Of a stretch of DNA of 64,000 bases, positions 39,865 to 47,976 are shown in pieces. The position numbers were made by a program, and so were the translations under genes. The stretch spans positions 1 to 64,000 of the forward strand of contig JANQOZ010000103.1 in NCBI GenBank assembly GCA_028285525.1, given 5' to 3'. Each line of letters starts with the position of its first letter. The first letter of the stretch is position 1. This DNA comes from Lysobacterales bacterium (lineage in GTDB: Bacteria > Pseudomonadota > Gammaproteobacteria > Xanthomonadales > SZUA-38). A model generated the notes under the pieces. That model saw only the letters and a list, made by a program, of their open reading frames with translations. It made no database searches and was not told the origin of the DNA.

Positions 39865-41160
39865 TCAGGTAGCGGAGCGAAACTCCTTTTTGACGTAGAA
39901 GCTGCCGATGAGATACACGATCGCGGAGAGGGCGCTGAAGCCGCAGGCGATCACCAGCAGTGACAGCCTGAGACCTTCGTCTCCATATTGTTCCGTCAGG
40001 CGATCACTGACCAGGCCGACCAGCGGCGGCCCCAGCCCCCCGCCGATCAGATTGGTGATCAGCAGCAGCACCGCCGCCGCCATGGCCCGCATGGAGGGCG
40101 GCACCAAACCCTGAATGCCGGCAAACGTTGCCGGTCCCTGCATGACGCTGATCATGAACGTCGGAAACAGCAGCGCGAGACCCAGCCAGGGATTTTTTGT
40201 CATGAATACGGCGGCGAAGATCGGTATGGAAACGCCGATCGCGATCGCCGGAATCAACGCATAGAACCGTACGCTGCGGGTGACCAGAGAATCGGTCACC
40301 CAGCCGCTGGCGAGCATGCCGAAGATCTGGGAGAACCCCAGCACCAGCGCCAGCCAGAACCCCACCTGCGTCAAACTCATGTCGAACGATCGGGTGAAGT
40401 AAGAAGGCAACCACTGAACCGCGCCCAGCCAGACGACGGTGTAGAGCCCGGTGCCGACCGAAAACATCACAAACGACCGCGAGCGCAGCAGAATCGAGGA
40501 AGCCTCTCGGAAGCTGACCCGCGCCTTGTCCGCGCTTGAGGCCTGCTCCGAAGCGCCGCGCGGCGCTTCGAAGAGAAAGCGCCAGACCAGCAGAGCCAGC
40601 AGCAGCCCGGGAACGCCCACAACAAACAGAGCGATGCGCCAGCTGTAGTTTTCCGCCAGCCAGCTGCCGGCGATAAAGCCGACGAGAATGCCGACCGGAG
40701 CGCCCAGACTGTAGATGGCGATGCCCTTGCCACGCCTGGCGACCGGATAGTAGTCCGCGATCAGCGAGTGGGAGGGTGGCGTCGCGCCGGCTTCACCAAC
40801 CCCTACCAGCACGCGCGCCAGGGCCAGCTGTACAAAATTTTGCGCAAGACCGCAGATCGCCGTCATCACGCTCCACACAGCAAGCGCGATCGAAATAATG
40901 TTGCGCCGCGAAAAGTGGTCAGCCAGCCGGGCGATCGGTACGCCGAGCGTGGCGTAAAACAGCGTAAAGGCAAAACCTGAGATGATCCCGAGCTGCGCGT
41001 CACTCAGCGACAGCTCTTCCTTGATCGACGGCAGCAGGACCGCCAGCATGTAACGGTCCATGTAGTTGAAGAATGACACCAGAAACAGCAGCACCATCGA
41101 CCATCTGAGGACGCTGCCGGAGCGGGCAGCGAAGTCGTTTTCCGTATTTGCCGTGACCAC
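39865..41160 (-). CDS. MFS transporter (spinster/ACS-like)
   Basis: About 431 residues from a GTG at 41160 with GGAA 5 nt upstream. Twelve hydrophobic helices are evident. The first contains VLLFLVSFFNYMDRYMLAVL, typical of the MFS anion/spinster-like families. The A-motif-like loop after TM2 is GVPIARLADHFSRRN, and GVGEAGATPPSHSLIADYYP lies in the TM4-5 region. A cytosolic loop (about 190-225) is rich in charged residues. The Rieske oxygenase gene follows after 14 bp, so it may import that enzyme's substrate. Confidence 0.9.
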   Translation of the reverse strand: MVTANTENDFAARSGSVLRWSMVLLFLVSFFNYMDRYMLAVLLPSIKEELSLSDAQLGIISGFAFTLFYATLGVPIARLADHFSRRNIISIALAVWSVMTAICGLAQNFVQLALARVLVGVGEAGATPPSHSLIADYYPVARRGKGIAIYSLGAPVGILVGFIAGSWLAENYSWRIALFVVGVPGLLLALLVWRFLFEAPRGASEQASSADKARVSFREASSILLRSRSFVMFSVGTGLYTVVWLGAVQWLPSYFTRSFDMSLTQVGFWLALVLGFSQIFGMLASGWVTDSLVTRSVRFYALIPAIAIGVSIPIFAAVFMTKNPWLGLALLFPTFMISVMQGPATFAGIQGLVPPSMRAMAAAVLLLITNLIGGGLGPPLVGLVSDRLTEQYGDEGLRLSLLVIACGFSALSAIVYLIGSFYVKKEFRSAT

Positions 41161-41406
41161 TGAGATTCCGATTCAGGCGCGGTTGCGCGGGGGCTGGGAC
41201 GGCCACTTTACTGCATTTTTGTCGCTGACCGGTATCTCGCCAAAGGCTGCACGCCGGAAGATCGACGAGGGGTCGCTCGAAGGCAGAGTATGCAAAACGT
41301 GCCGCGCTTCGAAAGGACGAGGCCGGAACGTTGTAAAACTGCGTTTTTCCTCAGGGCACTTGCTGGTATCCTGCTGATGAAGCTCCCATAACTCCGACAC
41401 AACCGC

Positions 41407-42150
41407 ATGACCACCCACTGTGATTTTTTTGGTGCCACCCACCAAGGCCAGAAGCGTTCGGTAAATCAGGATCGGATCCTGGTGCGCCAGGCCCAGGCCA
41501 GCGACGTTGCGCTGCTGGCGGTGGCTGACGGGATGGGCGGGGAGGCCGCCGGCGACCGCGCCGCAGAGCTGGTTGTGGGTGCTATCGCCAACGCGTTGGG
41601 TGAGGGACTGAAACCCAAGCACTACTTCGATCAGCTCGACGCCATGGTTGAGGCTGCTCACGCGGCGGTCCGCGAAGCAGTCGAGGCTCAGCCGGAGCTA
41701 ACCACCATGGGCACAACGCTGACGATGGCCTGCTGCGACTGGCCGAGGCTGTTTGTGGTGCACGTCGGTGACAGCCGCTGCTATCGGCTGCACAACGGGG
41801 AGCTCACAAGGCTGACCAACGATCATACGGTTGCCCAGCGCTTCGTTGACGAAGGCGTCATGTCAGAAGACGAGGCGGAAAACTCGCCGATGGCCCATCA
41901 GCTCTGGAACGTGATCACCAGCAGTCGGGACATCCGACCCGAACGCGTAGAAATTCAGCTCACCGCCGGCGACGCGATCCTGCTCTGCAGCGATGGGCTC
42001 ACGAAGCACGTCAGTGATGACGCGATAACGGCCACAATCGCCGCCGCCAAGAGCGCAAAAGACGCGTGTCGCGAATTGATCTCCCAGGCCAACAGCGACG
42101 GCGGCACGGACAACATTTCGGTCATTGTCGGCCGCTTTACCAATTCTTGA
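41407..42150 (+). CDS. PP2C-family Ser/Thr protein phosphatase (Stp1/PrpC-like)
   Basis: A 247-residue single-domain phosphatase. Metal-binding and catalytic motifs are in order: THQGQKRSVNQD, LLAVADGMGGEAAGD, TTLTMACCD, VVHVGDSRCYRL, LLCSDGLTKHVSDD and GGTDNISVIVGRF. It should remove phosphate from Ser/Thr residues placed by kinases such as the one at 47977-50457, but the two genes are not adjacent, so a pairing is only inferred. A 246-bp stretch with the divergent MFS gene lies upstream. Confidence 0.93.
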   Translation: MTTHCDFFGATHQGQKRSVNQDRILVRQAQASDVALLAVADGMGGEAAGDRAAELVVGAIANALGEGLKPKHYFDQLDAMVEAAHAAVREAVEAQPELTTMGTTLTMACCDWPRLFVVHVGDSRCYRLHNGELTRLTNDHTVAQRFVDEGVMSEDEAENSPMAHQLWNVITSSRDIRPERVEIQLTAGDAILLCSDGLTKHVSDDAITATIAAAKSAKDACRELISQANSDGGTDNISVIVGRFTNS

Positions 42151-42257
42151 GCACCGAAGCGCCCGACGGCCGGCGGTTTCTTCGACAAATCACGCTTTTT
42201 TCATCGAAATTTGGTAGATTACGCCCACGTCAAAAAACGGTTTCTTGAGACAAATCC

Positions 42258-42584
42258 ATGAAAACACTGATTTTAGTTGCCGCCACGCTGCTCAGCTCTA
42301 CCGCGATTGCCGCTGGCGACGCCGAAAAAGGTAAAGCCCTGTACGCCACCTGTGTGGCATGCCACGGTCCTAACGGTAAGGGAATGGACGCACTGAGCGC
42401 CCCCAATCTGACCGGACTGCAGGAGTGGTACTTCGTTCGTCAGCTGAATAACTTCAAGGCTGGCATTCGCGGCGCCAACCCTGAAGACGTGTACGGCGCG
42501 CAAATGCGTCCGATGTCAATGACGCTGGCCGACGATCAGGCCATGAAAGACGTCTGGGCGTACATCCAAACGCTGAACGACTGA
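42258..42584 (+). CDS. Small periplasmic c-type cytochrome
   Basis: A 108-residue protein with a signal peptide (MKTLILVAATLLSSTAIA, cut before AGDAEKG). The haem motif CVACH is at about 32-36 and the likely Met ligand is in QMRPMSMTL. Size and layout match class I cytochrome c5/c553-type electron carriers. It is followed by a hairpin and then the DPP IV gene on the same strand, so co-transcription is possible but not required. Confidence 0.92.
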   Translation: MKTLILVAATLLSSTAIAAGDAEKGKALYATCVACHGPNGKGMDALSAPNLTGLQEWYFVRQLNNFKAGIRGANPEDVYGAQMRPMSMTLADDQAMKDVWAYIQTLND

Positions 42585-42591
42585 TTTTGCC

Positions 42592-42616
42592 GGGCCGCTG
42601 CGTCTTGCAGCGGCCC
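42592..42616 (+). terminator. Hairpin after the cytochrome c gene
   Basis: A perfect 10-bp stem (GGGCCGCTGC, loop gtctt, GCAGCGGCCC) starts 7 bp after the stop codon. Only scattered T residues follow, so termination is likely partial. Confidence 0.55.
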
Positions 42617-42720
42617 ATTCCTCCCGCGGCTCTCGCCGCACCGTGCTGTCTGGTTGTTCATGCCACTGCACTCGCACTTTTACTCCAAACCTCACCGCTT
42701 CCGTCTCGCGGAGACAAGCC

Positions 42721-44964
42721 ATGAAGAATCTTTGCCTTACTCTGTCAGCGCTTCTGCTGGCGGCCACCGGACCCGTGCGCGCTGAAAGGCTGACCATCGA
42801 GCGGCTTTATGCCAGCCCTGACCTGTCGGGGACCGCCCCGGTTGCGCTGAAGTTCTCACCGGACGGAAAGCGGGTCAGCTACCTGAAGGGCAAGCCGGAC
42901 GACTCTCGGCAGCAGGACCTGTGGGAGTACCACCTCGCGGATCGTCAACATCAGCTGCTGGTGGACTCCAGCGCGCTGACGCCTGACGGTGAACAGCTCG
43001 ATGAGGTGGAAAAGGCCCGCAGGGAACGTATGCGCATTCGCGGGAAAGGAATCGTCGAGTATTTTTGGTCGCCGGACGGCCAGCTGCTGCTGTTTCCGCT
43101 CGGCGGAGACCTGTATCTGTATCGGCTGGCCGATCAGGCGGTCAGTCGGCTGACCCAAAGCGACGCGTTCGAGACCGACCCCAAGGTATCCCCCGGCGGC
43201 AGCCTCGTGTCCTTTGTTCGGGAGCAGGATCTCTGGGTGGTCAACGCAGACGGGACCGGGGAGAAACAGCTGACGCACGACGGCGACGGACCGGTGCGAA
43301 ACGCGATGGCCGAGTTCATCGCCATGGAGGAGATGGACCGCGACACCGGCTATTGGTGGTCACCCGATGATCGATTCATCGCCTTCACCCAGATCGACGA
43401 AAGCCCGGTCGAGGTGGCGAGCCGCTACCAGATTTTCGACGACAGCTTCCGCGTGACCAATGAGCGCTACCCCTTCGCCGGCGAGAAAAACGCCACGATT
43501 CGGCTGGGAATTGTTGAGGTGGCAACCGGCGAAGTGACCTGGGCAGATCTCGGCGCCGAGGCTGATATCTACCTGGCCCGGGTCAACTGGTCGCCCGAGG
43601 GACGACTGCTGGCGCAGCGGCAAAGCCGCGATCAGAAAACCCTGGACCTGCTCGAAATCGATATCGACGACGGGTCGTCGCGCACCATTCTCACCGAAAG
43701 ATCGGACGTCTGGCTCAACCTCCACCACAATCTCACCTTCCTGGATTCAGCCCCGGACCAGTTTCTCTGGACCTCGGAACGGAGCGGATTTCAGCATATC
43801 TACCGCTACGACATGAACGGCGAGATGCGGGGCCAGCTGACCAGCGGCAGCTGGGCGGTGAGCGAAATCAAGGCCGTCGACGAGTCGCGCAATCGGGTCC
43901 TGTTTGACGGCTTCCAGGAAGGCGTGCTGGAAAAACACCTTTACGAAGCGCCGCTGGACGCCAGCACCGCAGAAGCGAGTGTTCCGAAACTGCGGCGGGT
44001 GACCAGCGTCTCAGGCTGGCATGAGACCGTGGTGAGCAACAGCGGCGCGTTTATCGACAACTTCTCCAGCCGCGGTCAGCCGCCCCAGGTCAGCGTGAAC
44101 GGACCCGGCGGTGAGCGGCTGACCTGGCTGGCTGAGAATGCGCTGGTCGAGGGACATCCATATCATCCTTTTGTTCAGGCCCATGCGTTGCCCGAGTTTG
44201 GCACGCTTGAGGCGACCGACGGCCAGACGCTCCACTATTCACTACTGAAGCCGTCGGACTTTGATCCGAAGAACACCTATCCGGCCATCGTCTACGTTTA
44301 TGGCGGGCCCCACGTGCAGATGGTCAACAACCAGTGGGGGCGCGATTTTGTGTTCCATCAGTATCTGCAGCAGCAGGGCTACGTGGTGTTCAGCCTCGAC
44401 AACCGCGGCAGCGCCAATCGCGGCACCGCGTTCGAGTTTCCGATCCACAGACAGATGTCGATGGTTGAAGTAGCCGATCAGAAGGCCGGGGCCGAGTTTC
44501 TGAAGCAGCTCGACTATGTCGACGCCGACCGAGTCGGCATCTACGGCTGGTCTTACGGGGGCTACATGACCCTTATGGCGCTAATGCAGGAACCCGGCGT
44601 TTGGGCCGCCGGCGTGTCCGGTGCGCCGGTGACGGACTGGGCGCTTTACGATACCCATTACACCGAGCGCTACATGGCGACGCCAGCCGACAATCCGAAT
44701 GGCTACAAGAAATCCAACGTGCTCAGCTACGTGGATCAGCTCGCTGATCCGCTGCTGTTGATCCACGGGATGGCTGACGACAACGTACTGCTGAATCACT
44801 CCACTGCCCTCCTCCGAGCCCTTCAGCTCGGCGGCAAGTCGTTTGAAACCATGCTGTATCCCAACGAGACACATGGCTTTCGCGACCCGGCCATCAACAC
44901 CCATCGGACGACGCTGATGATGGATTTTTTTGATCGCCACCTGAAGCCTCAGTCCGCGCCCTAA
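42721..44964 (+). CDS. Dipeptidyl peptidase IV-type S9 serine peptidase
   Basis: A 747-residue protein from ATG 42721 (GGAGA 6 nt upstream) with a signal peptide (MKNLCLTLSALLLAATGPVRA). The N-terminal beta-propeller (about 40-480) includes the DPP IV helix with paired acidic residues EEMDRDTGYWWSPDD. The alpha/beta-hydrolase domain has the nucleophile in YGWSYGGYMTLMAL, Asp in IHGMADDNV and His in NETHGFRD. It should release Xaa-Pro or Xaa-Ala dipeptides from peptides in the periplasm. The order of triad residues is intact. Confidence 0.93.
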   Translation: MKNLCLTLSALLLAATGPVRAERLTIERLYASPDLSGTAPVALKFSPDGKRVSYLKGKPDDSRQQDLWEYHLADRQHQLLVDSSALTPDGEQLDEVEKARRERMRIRGKGIVEYFWSPDGQLLLFPLGGDLYLYRLADQAVSRLTQSDAFETDPKVSPGGSLVSFVREQDLWVVNADGTGEKQLTHDGDGPVRNAMAEFIAMEEMDRDTGYWWSPDDRFIAFTQIDESPVEVASRYQIFDDSFRVTNERYPFAGEKNATIRLGIVEVATGEVTWADLGAEADIYLARVNWSPEGRLLAQRQSRDQKTLDLLEIDIDDGSSRTILTERSDVWLNLHHNLTFLDSAPDQFLWTSERSGFQHIYRYDMNGEMRGQLTSGSWAVSEIKAVDESRNRVLFDGFQEGVLEKHLYEAPLDASTAEASVPKLRRVTSVSGWHETVVSNSGAFIDNFSSRGQPPQVSVNGPGGERLTWLAENALVEGHPYHPFVQAHALPEFGTLEATDGQTLHYSLLKPSDFDPKNTYPAIVYVYGGPHVQMVNNQWGRDFVFHQYLQQQGYVVFSLDNRGSANRGTAFEFPIHRQMSMVEVADQKAGAEFLKQLDYVDADRVGIYGWSYGGYMTLMALMQEPGVWAAGVSGAPVTDWALYDTHYTERYMATPADNPNGYKKSNVLSYVDQLADPLLLIHGMADDNVLLNHSTALLRALQLGGKSFETMLYPNETHGFRDPAINTHRTTLMMDFFDRHLKPQSAP

Positions 44965-45062
44965 GCCTGAGGATCGTCAATTCTGGCGTGCAGACTCCCG
45001 TATCTGGACCTGTTGCGACCGCCCTGCAGCGTTAAACTGGCGCAAAAAATGAGGGCGCTGAG

Positions 45063-46412
45063 ATGGAAGAACTGCTCCGGGAAACCGCGCAAAGAGCTGC
45101 CGCCTACCTGAAACAATGCGGCGATCGCGCCGTTGCGCCGTCCGCCACGGCGGTTGAGGCTTTATCCAGCCTGGCAGAACCGCTGCCTGAAGCTCCAACA
45201 GACCCGCAGCAGGTTCTCACGCTGCTCGACGACCTGGTCTCCCCGGCTACGGTGACCATGACAGGTCCACGGTTTTTCGGGTTTGTCATCGGTGGCGCTC
45301 TGCCGGCGACCGTGGCGGCAAAATGGCTTGCTACCGCGTGGGACCAGAACGCTGCTCTCCACAACGTGACGCCCGGTCCAGCGGTTCTCGAACAGATAGC
45401 GCTGGACTGGCTCTTAGAGCTGCTCGGCTTTGATCCGGACTGTGGCGGCGCACTGGTCACCGGCGCCACGGTCGCCAACTTCACAGCGCTGGCCGCGGCA
45501 CGAAATCAGGTGCTGGCTCAGGCGGGCTGGGATGTCGAGGCTGATGGACTCTGCGGCGCGCCGGAAATCACCGTACTCGCTGGCGAGGAAGCCCATCCTT
45601 CCATGCTGAAGTCTCTGGGCATGCTCGGGCTGGGGCGCAACCGGGTCACTCGAGTTCCGGTTGACGATCAGGGGCGCATGCGCGCGGATCGGCTGCCGGA
45701 GATATCCGGTCCAACGATCGTCTGCACGCAGGCAGGAAACGTGAACACCGGCGCGTTCGACCCGATTGGGGAGATCTGCATCGCAGTTCGCCCTGCTGGC
45801 GCCTGGGTGCATGTCGATGCCGCTTTTGGCCTCTGGGTCGGCGCGGTGCCGTCGCTGCAGGCGCTGTGTCCGGGACTGGCTGAGGCTGATTCCTGGGCGA
45901 CCGACTGCCACAAGATGCTCAACGTGCCCTACGACTCCGGGCTGGCGCTGGTACGCGACCCGAAACCGCTGCAGCGGGCTATGGCCATCACCGCGGAATA
46001 CCTGCCGACAAACTCAACCAAACGAAACCCCTCAGACTTTACGCCTGAATTATCGCGCCGGGCTCGGGGCGTGGAAGTGTGGGCAGCACTCAAGTCGCTG
46101 GGGCGTTCCGGCCTGATCAACATGGTCGAGGAAATGTGTCGCCTCGCCCGGCTATTTGCCACGAGGCTCGCCGACGCCGGTTTTCACATCCTCAACGACG
46201 TCGAGTTCAACCAGGTGCTGGTGAGCTTCGGCAGCAGCGAGCGGACGCTGGCGGTTGTTGAGGCTGTGCAGCAGGACGGCACGTGCTGGTGTGGTAGTAC
46301 CGTCTGGCAGGGTCATACCGCGATGCGGATCAGCGTCTGCTGCTGGGCCACAACCGACCAGGATGTCGATCTGAGCGTCGCGGCTATCCTCCGCTGCGCT
46401 GAGGCCGGCTAA
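45063..46412 (+). CDS. Pyridoxal-phosphate group II decarboxylase-like protein
   Basis: A 449-residue PLP-dependent enzyme of the aromatic-L-amino-acid/tyrosine decarboxylase superfamily. Motifs: SPATVTMTGPRFFGFVIGG, TPGPAVLEQIALDWLLELLG, ALVTGATVANFTALAAARN, TQAGNVNTGAFDPI, VDAAFGLWVG and the Schiff-base Lys in ATDCHKMLNVPYDSG. Known relatives decarboxylate aromatic amino acids or act on other PLP substrates; the reaction here is unproven. The stop overlaps by 4 bp the convergent secreted-protein gene. Confidence 0.87.
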   Translation: MEELLRETAQRAAAYLKQCGDRAVAPSATAVEALSSLAEPLPEAPTDPQQVLTLLDDLVSPATVTMTGPRFFGFVIGGALPATVAAKWLATAWDQNAALHNVTPGPAVLEQIALDWLLELLGFDPDCGGALVTGATVANFTALAAARNQVLAQAGWDVEADGLCGAPEITVLAGEEAHPSMLKSLGMLGLGRNRVTRVPVDDQGRMRADRLPEISGPTIVCTQAGNVNTGAFDPIGEICIAVRPAGAWVHVDAAFGLWVGAVPSLQALCPGLAEADSWATDCHKMLNVPYDSGLALVRDPKPLQRAMAITAEYLPTNSTKRNPSDFTPELSRRARGVEVWAALKSLGRSGLINMVEEMCRLARLFATRLADAGFHILNDVEFNQVLVSFGSSERTLAVVEAVQQDGTCWCGSTVWQGHTAMRISVCCWATTDQDVDLSVAAILRCAEAG

Positions 46413-47935
46413 AGCGCCAGGGCCTCGAAACCGTCTTTGAACAGCAGGTCTGGCAACTCAATGCTCACCGTCGACAGCGCTACGCCATTTTCACCGCTGT
46501 CCAGCGTGAACGAAAACGCCACCTGGCCAGCGTCGTTCAAACCTGTCTGCGCGTTGCCGAGGGTGTTCGCCTCCAGCGGCCACAGTGGCAACGCGGCACC
46601 CAGGGAAGTGATCGTGCCACCCGCCAGTGGCTGCCCAACCCGGACAACTTCAGCCAGCCCGGCGACCGGGTCAAAGACATACAGGCCGAGCGCCTGGGGC
46701 AGCCCTGGCCGAACCACGGTGGCAAAGATCAGCACCTGGCCCGCGTCATTCAAACTGTGGCCGTTGAAGCTGTTGATCAGCCCCCCTTCCTCGGGAACAA
46801 CCAGATCGCCTTCGCTCGCAACCGCCAGCTCCGCCCCATTCCGGCGAAGAACAAGGCGCTGAATCCGGTTGTTGTCAGACGACAGCAGCGCATAAAGCAA
46901 GTCACCGCGATCGTTAAGCTGTAGACCTGACGCGAAAGCCAGCAGGCTGCCGCCGACAGTATCGTTGCCGGTTCGGGTCAGCTCCGCCAGGCCGCTGCCG
47001 TCATCCAGGAATAAGCCGACATAGTCGGAGGTGACGTCATCAACGCCACCGACAAGCGCGACAGAAGAACCGTCGTTAATGGCCGGCGGGAGGCGCGGGT
47101 CGACGATGAAGGTGCCGAGTCCATCGGGTGCAGCCGCGCCGGTCTGATTGATCTGTCGCACGTTCGCGGGGTCGCCGACAAAGTGACCGAAGGCGTCACT
47201 CGCAACGTTGAGGCGGGCCACAACCTCCCCTCCGTTGTTCATGCCGAATGCCCGCAGCGCGATCAGCGTGTTCGATCCCGGCAACGCCTGGCCGGTACCA
47301 AAGACCGCCTCGGTATTCAGACCGTCGGAACGCACGAGCAGGTTCTGCGTGCTGCTGTCCAGCAGATACGCCAGCTGCCCGACGTCGTTCATGAGAAATC
47401 CGAGCACCGCCGCACCGATTCGGAGATCGTCGCCGAACGGCAGATTCTGGCCCTGCTGAACCACCGTCGTCAGCGACTGTCCGTCGCTGCGGTAGATCGC
47501 GTCCTGGTTATCGTCGTCGGTCGCCAGAAAAGCCACCTCACCGACCTGGTCGATCCCCAGCAGCTGACGACGGGTCAGCTGGCCTGCCACTCGCAGGATA
47601 TCCAGATCCAGAAGATTTCCAGCGGCCGAGGTCTGGCCGCCGCGGGCCATAGTGCTCACCTCGCCCAGGCTCGCGCGATATAGGCCGAGATCATCGATCG
47701 GGTCGGGATTTGCGGTGGCGAGCAGGCTCGCGACAAACAGCGCCTGGCCGCTGTTATTCAGCACCGGCGGCGTAAACTGGTCGCCGAAGACGCCGTTGCC
47801 GTCCGGAGACGGCGTGCCGGAGCTGACCAGTACCTCGGTCTCAACGGTGAATTGAGGTACGTCGCCTGCGATTGATGGACTGATGCCTGCGCTGAGCGAC
47901 AGGGCCAGCAAAAACGAAATCCTGCTTCTGACCAT
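46409..47935 (-). CDS. Secreted repeat protein with C-terminal DGFE tail
   Basis: A 508-residue protein with a signal peptide (MVRSRISFLLALSLSAGISP, cut near IAG). The body is beta-strand repeats each carrying a LNDAGQVAF-like core: LNNSGQALFVASLL, MNDVGQLAYLL, MNNGGEVVARL, LNDRGDLLYALL, LNDAGQVLIFATV, LNDAGQVAFSFTL. This suggests a propeller-like fold. It ends LLFKDGFEAL, the F-x-D-G-F-E tail found at the end of many secreted Xanthomonadales-type proteins. I think this is a sorting signal, but the function is unproven. The 3' end interlocks by 4 bp with the PLP decarboxylase gene. Confidence 0.72.
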   Translation of the reverse strand: MVRSRISFLLALSLSAGISPSIAGDVPQFTVETEVLVSSGTPSPDGNGVFGDQFTPPVLNNSGQALFVASLLATANPDPIDDLGLYRASLGEVSTMARGGQTSAAGNLLDLDILRVAGQLTRRQLLGIDQVGEVAFLATDDDNQDAIYRSDGQSLTTVVQQGQNLPFGDDLRIGAAVLGFLMNDVGQLAYLLDSSTQNLLVRSDGLNTEAVFGTGQALPGSNTLIALRAFGMNNGGEVVARLNVASDAFGHFVGDPANVRQINQTGAAAPDGLGTFIVDPRLPPAINDGSSVALVGGVDDVTSDYVGLFLDDGSGLAELTRTGNDTVGGSLLAFASGLQLNDRGDLLYALLSSDNNRIQRLVLRRNGAELAVASEGDLVVPEEGGLINSFNGHSLNDAGQVLIFATVVRPGLPQALGLYVFDPVAGLAEVVRVGQPLAGGTITSLGAALPLWPLEANTLGNAQTGLNDAGQVAFSFTLDSGENGVALSTVSIELPDLLFKDGFEALAL

Positions 47936-47976
47936 TGAACTGCCTCACCCTGACGAAGTTGTTACTGATAATTTCG

